A DNA stretch of 64,000 nucleotides from an uncultured Bacteroidaceae bacterium (GTDB lineage Bacteria > Bacteroidota > Bacteroidia > Bacteroidales > Bacteroidaceae), in the NCBI GenBank assembly GCA_905235525.1, contig CAJOLW010000005.1, positions 78,244-142,243 on the forward strand, given 5' to 3'. The notes below the pieces were generated by a model, which was given only the letters and a program-made list of their open reading frames with translations, was not told the DNA's origin and ran no database searches. The position numbers were made by a program, and so were the translations under genes. Below, one piece after another: positions 8,042 through 16,927 of this stretch. Numbering within the stretch: position 1 is the first letter of the stretch; each line of letters begins with the position of its first letter.

Positions 8042-9406
8042 ATGAAAAAGACTTTTCTATTTTGTTTTATAATCATGTCTATGAACTTGATGCCTCGCAC
8101 TGCTCATGCCCAATCGTTCTGGAAACAACTCGGCAAAGCAATCACAGATATTGCCAACACCCCATCCACAGGCAATCAACAAAACAACTCTAGGCCCAGA
8201 GTGTACAATGTACAACCAACAACGGCTCAATCAAATACTCGACAAACAACTGTACAACAACCAAGTGGCCCACTCTATCAGATACATACAACATCAAACA
8301 CTAAAACCATTACGTTACAGGGTGGTGTTCAGTATTTAGGGAATTTCTCATGTGGCATTGCGTTGGTCAAATGGAAGAAGGGGTGGTTTGCTATCAACCA
8401 AAACGGTGATAAAGTTTTTGATTTACCTACAGGTTATTGGCCTGGTGACAAATACAAAAACACTTACTATGAGTTCAGCAATAACCGTCTCATCATCTGC
8501 GCCGAGGCTCAGAACATACTAAATAATAATATAGCAATCATTGATACCCAAGGAAATATTATCAAAGAATTCAAAAACGTAACTGAATTTAGTTCTATTC
8601 AGAATGGGGTCGCCATCATAAAAGATGAAAAATATAATGGCTGTTATATAGATCAAGATGGAAATGTCCTTTCCAGAACATTGCCCGTTTATGAGGCTCT
8701 TACAGTGGGTCCCGTATTAGGATATATGCGAGAAGGGATGAGAAGATTTTATGATGACAAGACCAAGAGATATGGCTATTGTGATGAAAAATGCAACATT
8801 GTCCTATCTGCGCAGTTTAAAGGAGCCGACAACTTCTTTAATGGTTTGGCAAAAGTAAAAAACAATGATGATTTGTGGGGTTATATTGACAAAACTGGGC
8901 GTTTTGTCATCGAACCAATATATTCGATAGAGCCAGGCTCTTTTTATAATGACTACGCTTGGGTAAAAGATAAAGCGGGAAAGATTTATTTTATAGACAG
9001 AACTGGAAAGTTTGTCTGGCAAGAACCCGCAACAGGGAAACCACAAAGATTATACAACTTTCTCTCAGATCTTGACAATGGAGGATATGCTCTTTGGGTT
9101 TTTGATAGAAGTCTATACATTGTGGATTCCTCTTTCAGGAAACGAGCCAAACTGTCAGAAGTGTTTGAGACAAGTGGCAATGTCACATCCTATGATGATG
9201 ATTGGTTTCAATTCACCGATGATGATATGAGAAATTTTGTCTATGACTGGAATGGAAGATTACTCTTGAAATTTGATGGGGATTACGGTCGATCCAGCGT
9301 GTTCCACAATGGGCTTTGCCGAATGGACGACAATGGCGGGGGTGCTCATTATTACTTTAATCTAAAAGGAGAAATCGTTATACAATTCAAAGATACACAA
9401 TTTTAA
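8042..9406 (+). CDS. Secreted WG-repeat protein
   Basis: 454 residues with a signal peptide ending in AHAQ (about 24), a Gln/Asn/Thr-rich linker (about 40-85), then WG-type repeats. Recognisable repeat cores include GWFAINQNGDKVF, NGCYIDQDGNVL, YGYCDEKCNIVL, LWGYIDKTGRFVIEPIY and IYFIDRTGKFVW. WG repeats form a beta-propeller-like scaffold, and the ligand is unknown. It is first gene of a run with the TlpA-like gene 12 bp downstream. It is driven by the repeated cassette promoter. A second WG protein (lipoprotein) is at 26802. Confidence 0.8.
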   Translation: MKKTFLFCFIIMSMNLMPRTAHAQSFWKQLGKAITDIANTPSTGNQQNNSRPRVYNVQPTTAQSNTRQTTVQQPSGPLYQIHTTSNTKTITLQGGVQYLGNFSCGIALVKWKKGWFAINQNGDKVFDLPTGYWPGDKYKNTYYEFSNNRLIICAEAQNILNNNIAIIDTQGNIIKEFKNVTEFSSIQNGVAIIKDEKYNGCYIDQDGNVLSRTLPVYEALTVGPVLGYMREGMRRFYDDKTKRYGYCDEKCNIVLSAQFKGADNFFNGLAKVKNNDDLWGYIDKTGRFVIEPIYSIEPGSFYNDYAWVKDKAGKIYFIDRTGKFVWQEPATGKPQRLYNFLSDLDNGGYALWVFDRSLYIVDSSFRKRAKLSEVFETSGNVTSYDDDWFQFTDDDMRNFVYDWNGRLLLKFDGDYGRSSVFHNGLCRMDDNGGGAHYYFNLKGEIVIQFKDTQF

Positions 9407-9418
9407 ATCAAAAAGGGT

Positions 9419-9907
9419 ATGAAAAGAACGACATTATTGTTTCTCTTTGTATGGATATCCTCGTTATTGTGGGCACAACTTCCCTCTGTCGTACTAAAGG
9501 ACATTGACGGAAAAATTATTCGAACTGACACATTGTCGAACATGGGACAACCCTTCATTATAGATTTTTTTGCCACTTGGTGCAAACCATGCAACCGCGA
9601 ACTGACAGCCATTAGTGAAGTCTATGAAGATTGGCAGAAGGAAACTGGAGTGAAACTAATAGCCGTATCCATTGACCAAGCCCAAAACATTCATAAAGTG
9701 AAGCCTTTGGTGGATCAAGAGGAATGGCAATTTGATATACTTCTTGACCCGAATAGCGACTTCTGTCGTGCATTAGGAGTACAGTTGATACCCTATACCT
9801 TGATTGTCAATGGGGACGGGAAAATCGTATATCGCCACCAAGGCTATGTTGATGGAACAGAAAACACACTAATAGAAGAGATACGAACCTTACAAAAAAG
9901 AAAATAG
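9419..9907 (+). CDS. TlpA-like periplasmic thioredoxin
   Basis: 162 residues with a signal peptide (LLWAQ) and a thioredoxin fold of the AhpC-TSA/TlpA type: FIIDFFATWCKPCNREL with C55-x-x-C58, then VDQAQNIHKVKPLVDQEEW, and a cis-Pro region VQLIPYTLIVNGDGKIVYRHQGYV. It likely acts as a thiol-disulfide reductase or reductant carrier in the periplasm. It is 12 bp after the WG gene and 3 bp before the DUF6029 gene, so it is co-transcribed. Its likely clients are the Cys-containing Omp28-type proteins encoded just downstream (inference). Confidence 0.88.
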   Translation: MKRTTLLFLFVWISSLLWAQLPSVVLKDIDGKIIRTDTLSNMGQPFIIDFFATWCKPCNRELTAISEVYEDWQKETGVKLIAVSIDQAQNIHKVKPLVDQEEWQFDILLDPNSDFCRALGVQLIPYTLIVNGDGKIVYRHQGYVDGTENTLIEEIRTLQKRK

Positions 9908-9910
9908 AAC

Positions 9911-11599
9911 ATGTACAAAAAGTGGATCATAACATCACTATCACTGCTCTTGATGTCACATCCTACTGTACCTGCTCAAGACCTCAGCAAAGACATCACA
10001 CTCAGTGGAAGCATTCAAAGTGACATTCTTTTTCCTCAAAAAGATGATGAGATTGATGCCACCAAAGGAAATGACTGGGCTGTAACCAATACATATGCCG
10101 AGGTATATTTACATAGTCAACACGTTGAAGTCGGAACTCGGTTTGAATATTTGAAACACCCTCTTCCTGGTTACGAGAAAGACTTAAAGGGATGGGGAGT
10201 GCCTTATGCCTATATCAAAGGGCACTATAAGGAGACCGAACTAACAATCGGAAGCATCTATGAGCAGTTCGGTTCCGGATTTATCCTCCGCACTTACGAA
10301 GAGCGGTCACTTGGTATTGACAACTCCCTAATGGGGGGACGACTTGTGGTAAAGCCCCTCAAGGGAACTACCATAAAAATATTGTCTGGTCGTCAACGCC
10401 GGTATTGGAACTGGAACAAGGCATGGGTAAGCGGGGCTGATATGGAGATGAATATTGACGAATGGTCACCTTCCATGCAAAAAACCAACACAACTTGGAC
10501 CATAGGTGCATCATGGGTAAACAAAAATGAAAAAGATTCTCCTGATATATTTGCTGATGCAACGCACAAGGTAAACATTCCTCGATACGTCAATGCATGG
10601 GATTTCAGGGTCAATTTTCATCATGGCGAATGGAATCTATTGGCTGAATACGCTCAAAAGACTGAAGACCCTTCATATGCCAATGGCTACATTTTTCGGA
10701 GTGGCTCCGTCGCCATGCTATCTACCTCTTACTCAAAAAAAGGGTTCAGTCTTTTGCTACAAGCCAGACGAAGTGAGAACATGTCTTTTAGAAGCACCAA
10801 TGAAACATCTCATTCCATCGGTATCTCATCCTATGTCAATCACTTACCTGCTTTTACCAAAGATCACACATACGCTTTAGAGACCCTCTATCCGTACGCC
10901 ACTCAAATCGCAGATGGAGAATGGGCTTATCAAGCAGAGGCTGGGTACAAATTCAAACGAAACACCTTATTAGGAGGAAAATACGGCATGAACTTGAATG
11001 CCAATTTCTCCCATGTCCATTCAATTCAGCGCGCCTTTCAGAATGGCACATCATACAGAACACTTGCTGGCATAACGGACATTGCTGGTACTGAAGGGTA
11101 CAGTTCCCCTTTCTTCAAATGGGGTAATCAAACTTTTTATCAAGACTTCGACATCCAAATATCAAAGAAAATGTCACCTTCTTTCTCCTTACTCTTTACG
11201 TACATGAATCAGCAATACAATCAGACATTAGCCGAAGGTCATGGCGGTATGATACATAGCAACATTTTCATAACGGACTGTAAATATAAAATCACCTCTA
11301 AGGCCATATTGAGAAGTGAGTTACAGTATCTCACCACAGCGGATGATCAAGGTGATTGGGCTTTTGGACTATTAGAATTATCACTCGCTCCTCACTGGAT
11401 GTTTACCATTAGCGATATGTACAATGCTGGTAATACCCATTTACATTATTATCAAGGATTTATCACTCTCAACAAGGGTTCCCATCGCTTGCAGGTCGGA
11501 TACGGAAGAACACGTGCTGGGTATAATTGCGCAGGGGGTATTTGCCGATATGTACCAGCCCACAAAGGAATCAACTCATCATACCATTACAGTTTCTAA
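9911..11599 (+). CDS. DUF6029-type outer-membrane beta-barrel protein
   Basis: 562 residues with a signal peptide (cleavage near VPAQD) and alternating beta-barrel-like strands throughout. There are motifs such as YAYIKGHYKETELTIGSIYEQFGSG, LRTYEERSLGIDNSLMGG and a C-terminal aromatic-rich end finishing in YHYSF. This matches the DUF6029 family of Bacteroidota, whose function is unknown. In Bacteroidota such genes often sit beside TlpA-like and Omp28-like genes, as here. It ends 4 bp before the Omp28 lipoprotein gene. Confidence 0.8.
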   Translation: MYKKWIITSLSLLLMSHPTVPAQDLSKDITLSGSIQSDILFPQKDDEIDATKGNDWAVTNTYAEVYLHSQHVEVGTRFEYLKHPLPGYEKDLKGWGVPYAYIKGHYKETELTIGSIYEQFGSGFILRTYEERSLGIDNSLMGGRLVVKPLKGTTIKILSGRQRRYWNWNKAWVSGADMEMNIDEWSPSMQKTNTTWTIGASWVNKNEKDSPDIFADATHKVNIPRYVNAWDFRVNFHHGEWNLLAEYAQKTEDPSYANGYIFRSGSVAMLSTSYSKKGFSLLLQARRSENMSFRSTNETSHSIGISSYVNHLPAFTKDHTYALETLYPYATQIADGEWAYQAEAGYKFKRNTLLGGKYGMNLNANFSHVHSIQRAFQNGTSYRTLAGITDIAGTEGYSSPFFKWGNQTFYQDFDIQISKKMSPSFSLLFTYMNQQYNQTLAEGHGGMIHSNIFITDCKYKITSKAILRSELQYLTTADDQGDWAFGLLELSLAPHWMFTISDMYNAGNTHLHYYQGFITLNKGSHRLQVGYGRTRAGYNCAGGICRYVPAHKGINSSYHYSF

Positions 11600-11603
11600 A
11601 GAA

Positions 11604-12332
11604 ATGAAGAATTTCGTATTACACATATTACTGCTATACGGCATATTAGCAGGATGCAGCCGAATTCAAGAAGATGAACGGCTCATCTATGTTAAGCCTG
11701 TCGCCGTAAGCCGCAAAATATTAATAGAGGATTTTACGGGGCAACGTTGTGTGAACTGCCCTAACGCATCTGATGAGATACTGCGATTGCAAGAACTATA
11801 CGGGGAAGATGCCCTCATTGTTGTCTCTATCCACTCAGGGCCCTTGGGATTTTACACGAATAGCCACTTCCTTGGACTTAGCACCAATACAGGCGACATC
11901 TACTATACTCATTGGGGGGTGGAATACTTGCCGATCGGGATGGTGAATCGTAGCAAACTACTGAGCCACTCTGCCTGGAACGCTCAGATACGGGATGAGT
12001 TACAGCAGAAGGCATCTGTTGATATCCATGTGGCGACAGAACTGGAAGGAGATAAACTTAGAATACGAACCGAGGTTCGTGGCATAGACGGTGATACAAA
12101 CGGAAAACTGCAGTTGTGGTTGGTAGAGGACAGCATCACCGCCTTCCAACTGATGCCTGACGGCACTCGATGTGACGATTATATACATCGACACGTGTTC
12201 CGTACTGCTATCAACGGGACATGGGGGGAAGACATCAACATGAAAGAAGGTGAACAGATAATTAAAGAACACAACGACGTGATGCTTGCCGATGAATGGG
12301 ATCCATCTCTCTGTGGTAGCATTTGTGTATGA
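11604..12332 (+). CDS. Omp28-family lipoprotein, C-terminus cut by a frameshift
   Basis: 242 residues, lipobox GILAGC (Cys18), then the Omp28 thioredoxin-like domain: ILIEDFTGQRCVNCPNA with C49-x-x-C52 and a strand-turn region ending in EHNDVMLADEWDPS. The frame then stops at 12330-12332. In the +1 frame the sequence continues with LSVVAFVYDNNNVKQINQ and a TAA at 12376-12378, exactly the usual last strands of this family. It ends 5 bp before the next gene. The shift lies in a TCTCTCT tract at 12306-12312 and is explained by loss of one TC unit. It is therefore either a recent frameshift mutation or slippage-controlled. Confidence 0.85.
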   Translation: MKNFVLHILLLYGILAGCSRIQEDERLIYVKPVAVSRKILIEDFTGQRCVNCPNASDEILRLQELYGEDALIVVSIHSGPLGFYTNSHFLGLSTNTGDIYYTHWGVEYLPIGMVNRSKLLSHSAWNAQIRDELQQKASVDIHVATELEGDKLRIRTEVRGIDGDTNGKLQLWLVEDSITAFQLMPDGTRCDDYIHRHVFRTAINGTWGEDINMKEGEQIIKEHNDVMLADEWDPSLCGSICV

Positions 12333-12383
12333 CAATAATAATGTAAAACAAATCAATCAAGTTAAACTTAAAAACTAACGTGT

Positions 12384-14624
12384 ATGAAAAAGTATTTATT
12401 TATGACAATGACCACCCTGTGTATGTCGATAGTAACAGGTTGGGCACAAGTGTTCGAATTTGAATTCAACGGTCAGAAGGTGGATGACGGTACCATTGTT
12501 ACCATTCCAGCCACAGAGGACGAATATGGTTTTGGCGAATGGTGGTGTGAGACAAACCCTAGCAGCAGTCTGTACACGGGATTAATTTTGCATCTGGTAG
12601 GCAGTGAGAATGTCAACTGTAACGCTACAGTAACCATTGAGCGCAACGAACTCAATCCCGCTACCCTCAAATGGTGCATGGGTGGTGAATGCTCACTGAT
12701 GGCGGGCAAGACGACATTGACCAAAGATTTTGCGATTACGAATACGGGGCGCGTACAAGTACAGTTCGATGCAGAGAACATTCAGCAGGAAGGGACGCTG
12801 ATGGCCATGCTCACAGCAACCATCCAAGGGGAGACCCATTCAGTGAAGATTCAGTTCACTCATGGCGAAGCCACATCTGAACAGATGTGGTGGGGGCACC
12901 TGAGTGGGAATCGCATGAGTAGTTCAGACAATGGCTTAGGCAGTTCGGAAGCAGGTACGATTGATGTGGCCATGTTTGTGCCAAAGGAGCACGCATTCGT
13001 GGGGACGAGCACCATCAAGGCGATACGTTTGTGGCTGGGGGATGACTTGTCGAAGATCAGCGATGATGTGAGGGTGTGGATATCGGAAGATGAGCCTTTA
13101 TCAAGTGGCTCATACGTGCAGTCAGTTCCACTCTCAACGTTGCAAGTGGGCAAGAACGATATTGAACTGACCACTCCATATGAAGTCAAGGGCAAGGCAC
13201 TCTACATAGGCTATACATATACCAGTTCCGAAAGGTCCTACCCCATCATGTTCGAAGACAAGATGGGCACAAAGTCCCTCTTCTATCGCCACTCCAATTC
13301 TGGCAGTTGGGAAGACATTAGCGAAGACTACGGATGCCTTGGGCTGCAGGTATTCATAGAAGGAGGTCCCTATCCTAAGAACAATGTAACGGTTGGAGAC
13401 TTCGGCCAACAGGTTGTATCGAAGGAACAAGGCAGCATCTCAGTGCCCATCATGGTGACCAATATGGGTATGAATGAGATAACAAGTTTTGCCTATACCA
13501 TCACGACGGATGGCGGCAGCACCACAGAAGAGCAGACGTATGACATGTCGTCATACGCCATCCCCTACAATGAGACAAGAACATGCCACATCACCTTCTT
13601 AGCCGACAGCAAGACCGCAAAGTATGCCAAGACGCTCACCATCACCAAACTGAATGGTATAAAGAACAAGTCGGCCGCGAAGGAGGCAAAAGGCTCTCTC
13701 ATCACCATCGAAGAAAAACCATCGGTGGTGCCCGTGGTGGAGGAATTTACGGGTACGTGGTGTGGCTATTGTCCCTATGGAATGGTAGGAATGCAGGCCC
13801 TGCACGAGAAATATGGCGACCAAGTGGTGCTGATAGCAGCTCATGGCAGTGACATCATGACCATTGAAGATTACAATCCAATACGCGCTTACTATGTGGA
13901 CGGATACCCCAGTTCCATTATTAACAGAAATCAAGAAACTTATCCTTCCAAATCAAACTTACTCAATTATATGGAAAAGATGAAAGATGCAGTTGTGCAA
14001 GGTTCCATTAGCCTAAGTGCCGAATGGGGGGATACAGAGAAAAAGTCTGTCAACTTTACCACCAAGACAAAGTTCGTCTATAGCGAAGACGAAGGCAACT
14101 ATGGTATCGCATTTGTGCTGGTGGAAGACGGAATGATAGGTTCTGGCTCTTCGTGGGCACAATCCAACTACCTGAGTGGTTCAAGCGTTTGGCAGAATGA
14201 TGAGATGGAGTTTTGGAAAAAGGCGGATTCGAAAGTGACGGGGCTGGAATATGACCACGTGGCTGTTTCGGCATGGGACATTGTCGATGGTGTAACCGGT
14301 TCTGTTAACCCGCATATTCAAGAGAGGGATGTCCAGACCTTCACCTACAGGGGACAGATTCCAGACAAGAACTTGACACTGATTCAAAATAAATCAAAAC
14401 TGACCGCCATCGCCTTGTTAATTGACAGAACTTCTGGTACAATAGTTAATGCCGCTCAAGCACCTATTAGCGAAATGAGTACAGACATCACTGACCTCAT
14501 CACAAATCCTACCACTATTGAAGGATATTACACGATAGATGGCAAACGAATCAGCACACCTGCCAAGGGCGTAAACGTTGTGAAGTATGCAGATGGAAGT
14601 ACAAAGAAGATTTTCGTAAAGTAA
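12384..14624 (+). CDS. Large secreted Omp28-like protein with sorting-type tail
   Basis: 746 residues with a signal peptide (SIVTGWAQ), a beta-sandwich-like N-terminal half of unknown type, then the Omp28/thioredoxin-like domain (about 445-690) with VVEEFTGTWCGYCPYG (C-x-x-C near 459-462) and AAHGSDIMT. The final ~35 residues (YYTIDGKRIS...GVNVVKYADGSTKKIFVK) match the tail shared by other secreted proteins of this window and resemble a type-A sorting signal. It ends the operon, with a hairpin at 14640-14687. It probably displays a surface thiol-active domain (inference). Confidence 0.78.
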   Translation: MKKYLFMTMTTLCMSIVTGWAQVFEFEFNGQKVDDGTIVTIPATEDEYGFGEWWCETNPSSSLYTGLILHLVGSENVNCNATVTIERNELNPATLKWCMGGECSLMAGKTTLTKDFAITNTGRVQVQFDAENIQQEGTLMAMLTATIQGETHSVKIQFTHGEATSEQMWWGHLSGNRMSSSDNGLGSSEAGTIDVAMFVPKEHAFVGTSTIKAIRLWLGDDLSKISDDVRVWISEDEPLSSGSYVQSVPLSTLQVGKNDIELTTPYEVKGKALYIGYTYTSSERSYPIMFEDKMGTKSLFYRHSNSGSWEDISEDYGCLGLQVFIEGGPYPKNNVTVGDFGQQVVSKEQGSISVPIMVTNMGMNEITSFAYTITTDGGSTTEEQTYDMSSYAIPYNETRTCHITFLADSKTAKYAKTLTITKLNGIKNKSAAKEAKGSLITIEEKPSVVPVVEEFTGTWCGYCPYGMVGMQALHEKYGDQVVLIAAHGSDIMTIEDYNPIRAYYVDGYPSSIINRNQETYPSKSNLLNYMEKMKDAVVQGSISLSAEWGDTEKKSVNFTTKTKFVYSEDEGNYGIAFVLVEDGMIGSGSSWAQSNYLSGSSVWQNDEMEFWKKADSKVTGLEYDHVAVSAWDIVDGVTGSVNPHIQERDVQTFTYRGQIPDKNLTLIQNKSKLTAIALLIDRTSGTIVNAAQAPISEMSTDITDLITNPTTIEGYYTIDGKRISTPAKGVNVVKYADGSTKKIFVK

Positions 14625-14639
14625 CAATTCAATATCATT

Positions 14640-14687
14640 CGAGTAACTGACTCCTTCAGGATTTCTCCTGTAGAGGTCAGTTACTCC
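14640..14687 (+). terminator. Hairpin between the Omp28-like and C10 protease genes
   Basis: The arms GAGTAACTGAC and GTCAGTTACTC pair around an inner loop that itself folds (TCAGGATTTCTCCTGTAGA). No strong T-run follows, so it could equally be an mRNA-stabilising or partial-termination structure upstream of the protease gene, which has no obvious promoter box of its own. Confidence 0.6.
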
Positions 14688-14704
14688 CAATAGAGAAAGG
14701 AACA

Positions 14705-16621
14705 ATGAAGAATAAATCTTTTACCTTTATAAAAGCTTTTTCCATTCTTTCTGTTACGCTTCTATCTATAAGTATGAAGGCACAACAGATAGAATTGGAT
14801 GAGGCACAACAGATTGCTGCTAACTTTTTTATGGGAAGCCAACAGCATTCTTCGAAATCACATCGGAGGTCCATGCAAGTGAGCATCCCCTTACTTGCCT
14901 ATACCGCTCAAACAAAGGATGTGGCAGATTTTTATGTCTTCAACAATAGTAATACCTCAAAAGGGTTCGTCATTGTAGCAGGCAATCATCAACAACCTAA
15001 CATCTTGGGGTATTCTTTAGAGAGCACCTTTGACATAGAAAACGTACCCGACAACTTCAAATGGTGGATGGAACAATACCAAAGCAATGGCACTACAAAA
15101 AGGAACGCTATCAAAAAGTTCTGGCACGATATTGAACCACTTATCAAAACAACATGGGGGCAAGAGGAACCATACAATAGTGCTATTCCTCACATGGAAG
15201 GGTTTCAACCTTTTGTAACTGGATGCACATCAACAGCCATAGCACAAGTAATGAACTATTACCAGTTTCCTCAAAAAGGTGAAGGAGCAAATTCATACCA
15301 AATCACCTATAATGATGAGAATGCGCTTAAGGTTACTTTCTCTGCTAATTTTAATACAATATATGATTGGAACAACATGCTTGATGATTATTCGCATGGA
15401 TATACACAAATGCAAGCAGATGCTGTTGCCACATTGATGTATCACATAGGAGTATCTGAAAGAACATCATACAGTGACATCGATCACGGGAGCAGTGCTT
15501 CTCTTCATGACGGCGCTATTGCAATGATGGAATATTTCAACTATGACAAGAGCATGGAGACAGCCGAGCGTAAACATTTCACAGACGAAGAATGGGAGAG
15601 AATCATTTATTATGAGTTGGACAATGGACGCCCCGTCTTATATTCTGGCCGAACTTCATTTGATAGTGGACATAGTTTCATTATTCATGGTTATGATGCA
15701 GTAGAAAACCTCTATGCTATCAATTGGGGATGGGATGGATATTGTGATGGGTATTACATTTTAACGGGTCCTAATTCTTTAAGTCCTCATGATGGAAATC
15801 AATCTATTGGTGATAAATATAACGAAGACCAATGCATATATGTCAATATCAAGCCTAATGAAGGTGGAGAACCTGTGCCCATCATAGCTTCTCGCGATCA
15901 AGTGCTTATGAGTACCATATCCGAGAGTGCTCCTATTCATAATTATCAACTAAACCTTATCACAGATGAAGATTTGATGCTTTATCTACAAATCTCGCCC
16001 CATAACAGCGGATTGTTTCCCACCAAGTTTCTCTATGGTGTGATGCTTATGAATAGGGAAAACGGACACACTATTTATCCAGATGAAAGCCATACGAATC
16101 AAGTAGATTTAGGGGTAAACTACTATTATACAACTCAAATTGAATTCAGCACTTCCCTGTTGCAATATAATGGCATATACGAAGTACTACCAGCGTTCAG
16201 CACAGATGATGGAAAGACGTGGCAGCCAATGCGTACTGATACCAATAACAAGATACCAACTATAACTGTAACAGGTGGTATGACAATGACCAAGACCGCA
16301 TATACTCTGACTTATCTGGTAGATGGAGAAATATATGAGAAGTTACAATTAAAATCAGGTATAACTATTACTCCAGAACCAGAACCAACGAAAGAGGGTT
16401 ATGCTTTCTCTGGATGGAGCGAGATACCTGCCACAATGCCCACACACGACGTGACAATCACTGGATCTTTCACATACATAGATGCCATTAAAAATATCAT
16501 TAAGGATGATAAAGATTATCACATCTACACTCCTGACGGCACACAATTCAACACATTGCAGAAGGGTGTGAATATCCTCCGCTATCCGAATGGCACTACC
16601 AAGAAAGTATTTGTGAAATAA
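14705..16621 (+). CDS. C10-family (streptopain) cysteine protease with propeptide and tail
   Basis: 638 residues. A signal peptide is followed by a propeptide of the Spi/C10 inhibitor type (about 25-130). The peptidase domain has catalytic Cys174 in TGCTSTAIAQVMNYYQFP and His323 in SGHSFIIHGYD, plus NWGWDGYCDGYY. A beta-rich region follows, then a small InlB-B-type repeat (LTYLVDGEIYEKLQLK ... GYAFSGWSEIP) and the shared C-terminal tail (GTQFNTLQKGVNILRYPNG...). It probably is a secreted zymogen-type protease. Its last ~80 bp plus 3' UTR are near-identical to those of the 2166-residue gene. Confidence 0.9.
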   Translation: MKNKSFTFIKAFSILSVTLLSISMKAQQIELDEAQQIAANFFMGSQQHSSKSHRRSMQVSIPLLAYTAQTKDVADFYVFNNSNTSKGFVIVAGNHQQPNILGYSLESTFDIENVPDNFKWWMEQYQSNGTTKRNAIKKFWHDIEPLIKTTWGQEEPYNSAIPHMEGFQPFVTGCTSTAIAQVMNYYQFPQKGEGANSYQITYNDENALKVTFSANFNTIYDWNNMLDDYSHGYTQMQADAVATLMYHIGVSERTSYSDIDHGSSASLHDGAIAMMEYFNYDKSMETAERKHFTDEEWERIIYYELDNGRPVLYSGRTSFDSGHSFIIHGYDAVENLYAINWGWDGYCDGYYILTGPNSLSPHDGNQSIGDKYNEDQCIYVNIKPNEGGEPVPIIASRDQVLMSTISESAPIHNYQLNLITDEDLMLYLQISPHNSGLFPTKFLYGVMLMNRENGHTIYPDESHTNQVDLGVNYYYTTQIEFSTSLLQYNGIYEVLPAFSTDDGKTWQPMRTDTNNKIPTITVTGGMTMTKTAYTLTYLVDGEIYEKLQLKSGITITPEPEPTKEGYAFSGWSEIPATMPTHDVTITGSFTYIDAIKNIIKDDKDYHIYTPDGTQFNTLQKGVNILRYPNGTTKKVFVK

Positions 16622-16669
16622 GTCTTAACCAATCAGGGGGCATCATGTGAAAGAGTAAGATCATGATGG
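16538..16669 (+). repeat. 132-bp direct repeat, copy 1 (3' end of the C10 gene plus 3' UTR)
   Basis: Identical at 131 of 132 positions to 24780-24911. It covers the codons of the C-terminal tail, the stop and a hairpin with arms CATCATG / CATGATG. Confidence 0.9.
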
Positions 16670-16715
16670 TAACACACACAACTATCCTCTCTTTCGCAAA
16701 CAAGCCCTTCACCAC

Positions 16716-16756
16716 AAAAATGGCGGGAAACCCACTTATGGTTTTCCGCCATTCTT
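16716..16756 (+). terminator. Terminator hairpin, GGCGGAAAACC family, copy 2
   Basis: Stem AATGGCGGGAAACC / GGTTTTCCGCCATT with one G-T wobble and a loop CACTTAT. Confidence 0.7.
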
Positions 16757-16853
16757 ATCTTTAACCCTTATAAAAAAAATATCGCTTTGCGACTTTTAGC
16801 GGACAGCAATAAAATATTTTACTGAAATATTTTGCAGGTTAAATAAAAACCCA

Positions 16854-16861
16854 TATCTTTG
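16854..16861 (+). promoter_or_regulatory. -7 box TATCTTTG for the AAA ATPase gene
   Basis: A perfect TAnnTTTG match 66 bp before the ATG at 16928. The tandem repeat at 16864-16908 lies between box and gene, that is, in the leader. Confidence 0.65.
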
Positions 16862-16863
16862 CA

Positions 16864-16908
16864 TTACGAACATTTCGTTACGAATCTTTCGTTACGAATC
16901 CTTCGTAA
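16864..16908 (+). repeat. 14-bp tandem, partly palindromic repeat in the ATPase leader
   Basis: Just over three units of about 14 bp of the form CGTTACGAATCTTT, each containing TTACGAA and closing with TTCGTAA, so adjacent units form small palindromes. Placement directly after the -7 box suggests an operator or leader structure (inference). Confidence 0.7.
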
Positions 16909-16927
16909 TAAAATTTGTTATGGCAAT

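Larger units (their letters stand above)
16622..16927. other. Intergenic stretch: repeat end, terminator, promoter, tandem repeat
   Basis: This contains the end of the 132-bp repeat, terminator copy 2, a TATCTTTG promoter and a 14-bp tandem repeat. No gene was seen. Confidence 0.7.
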
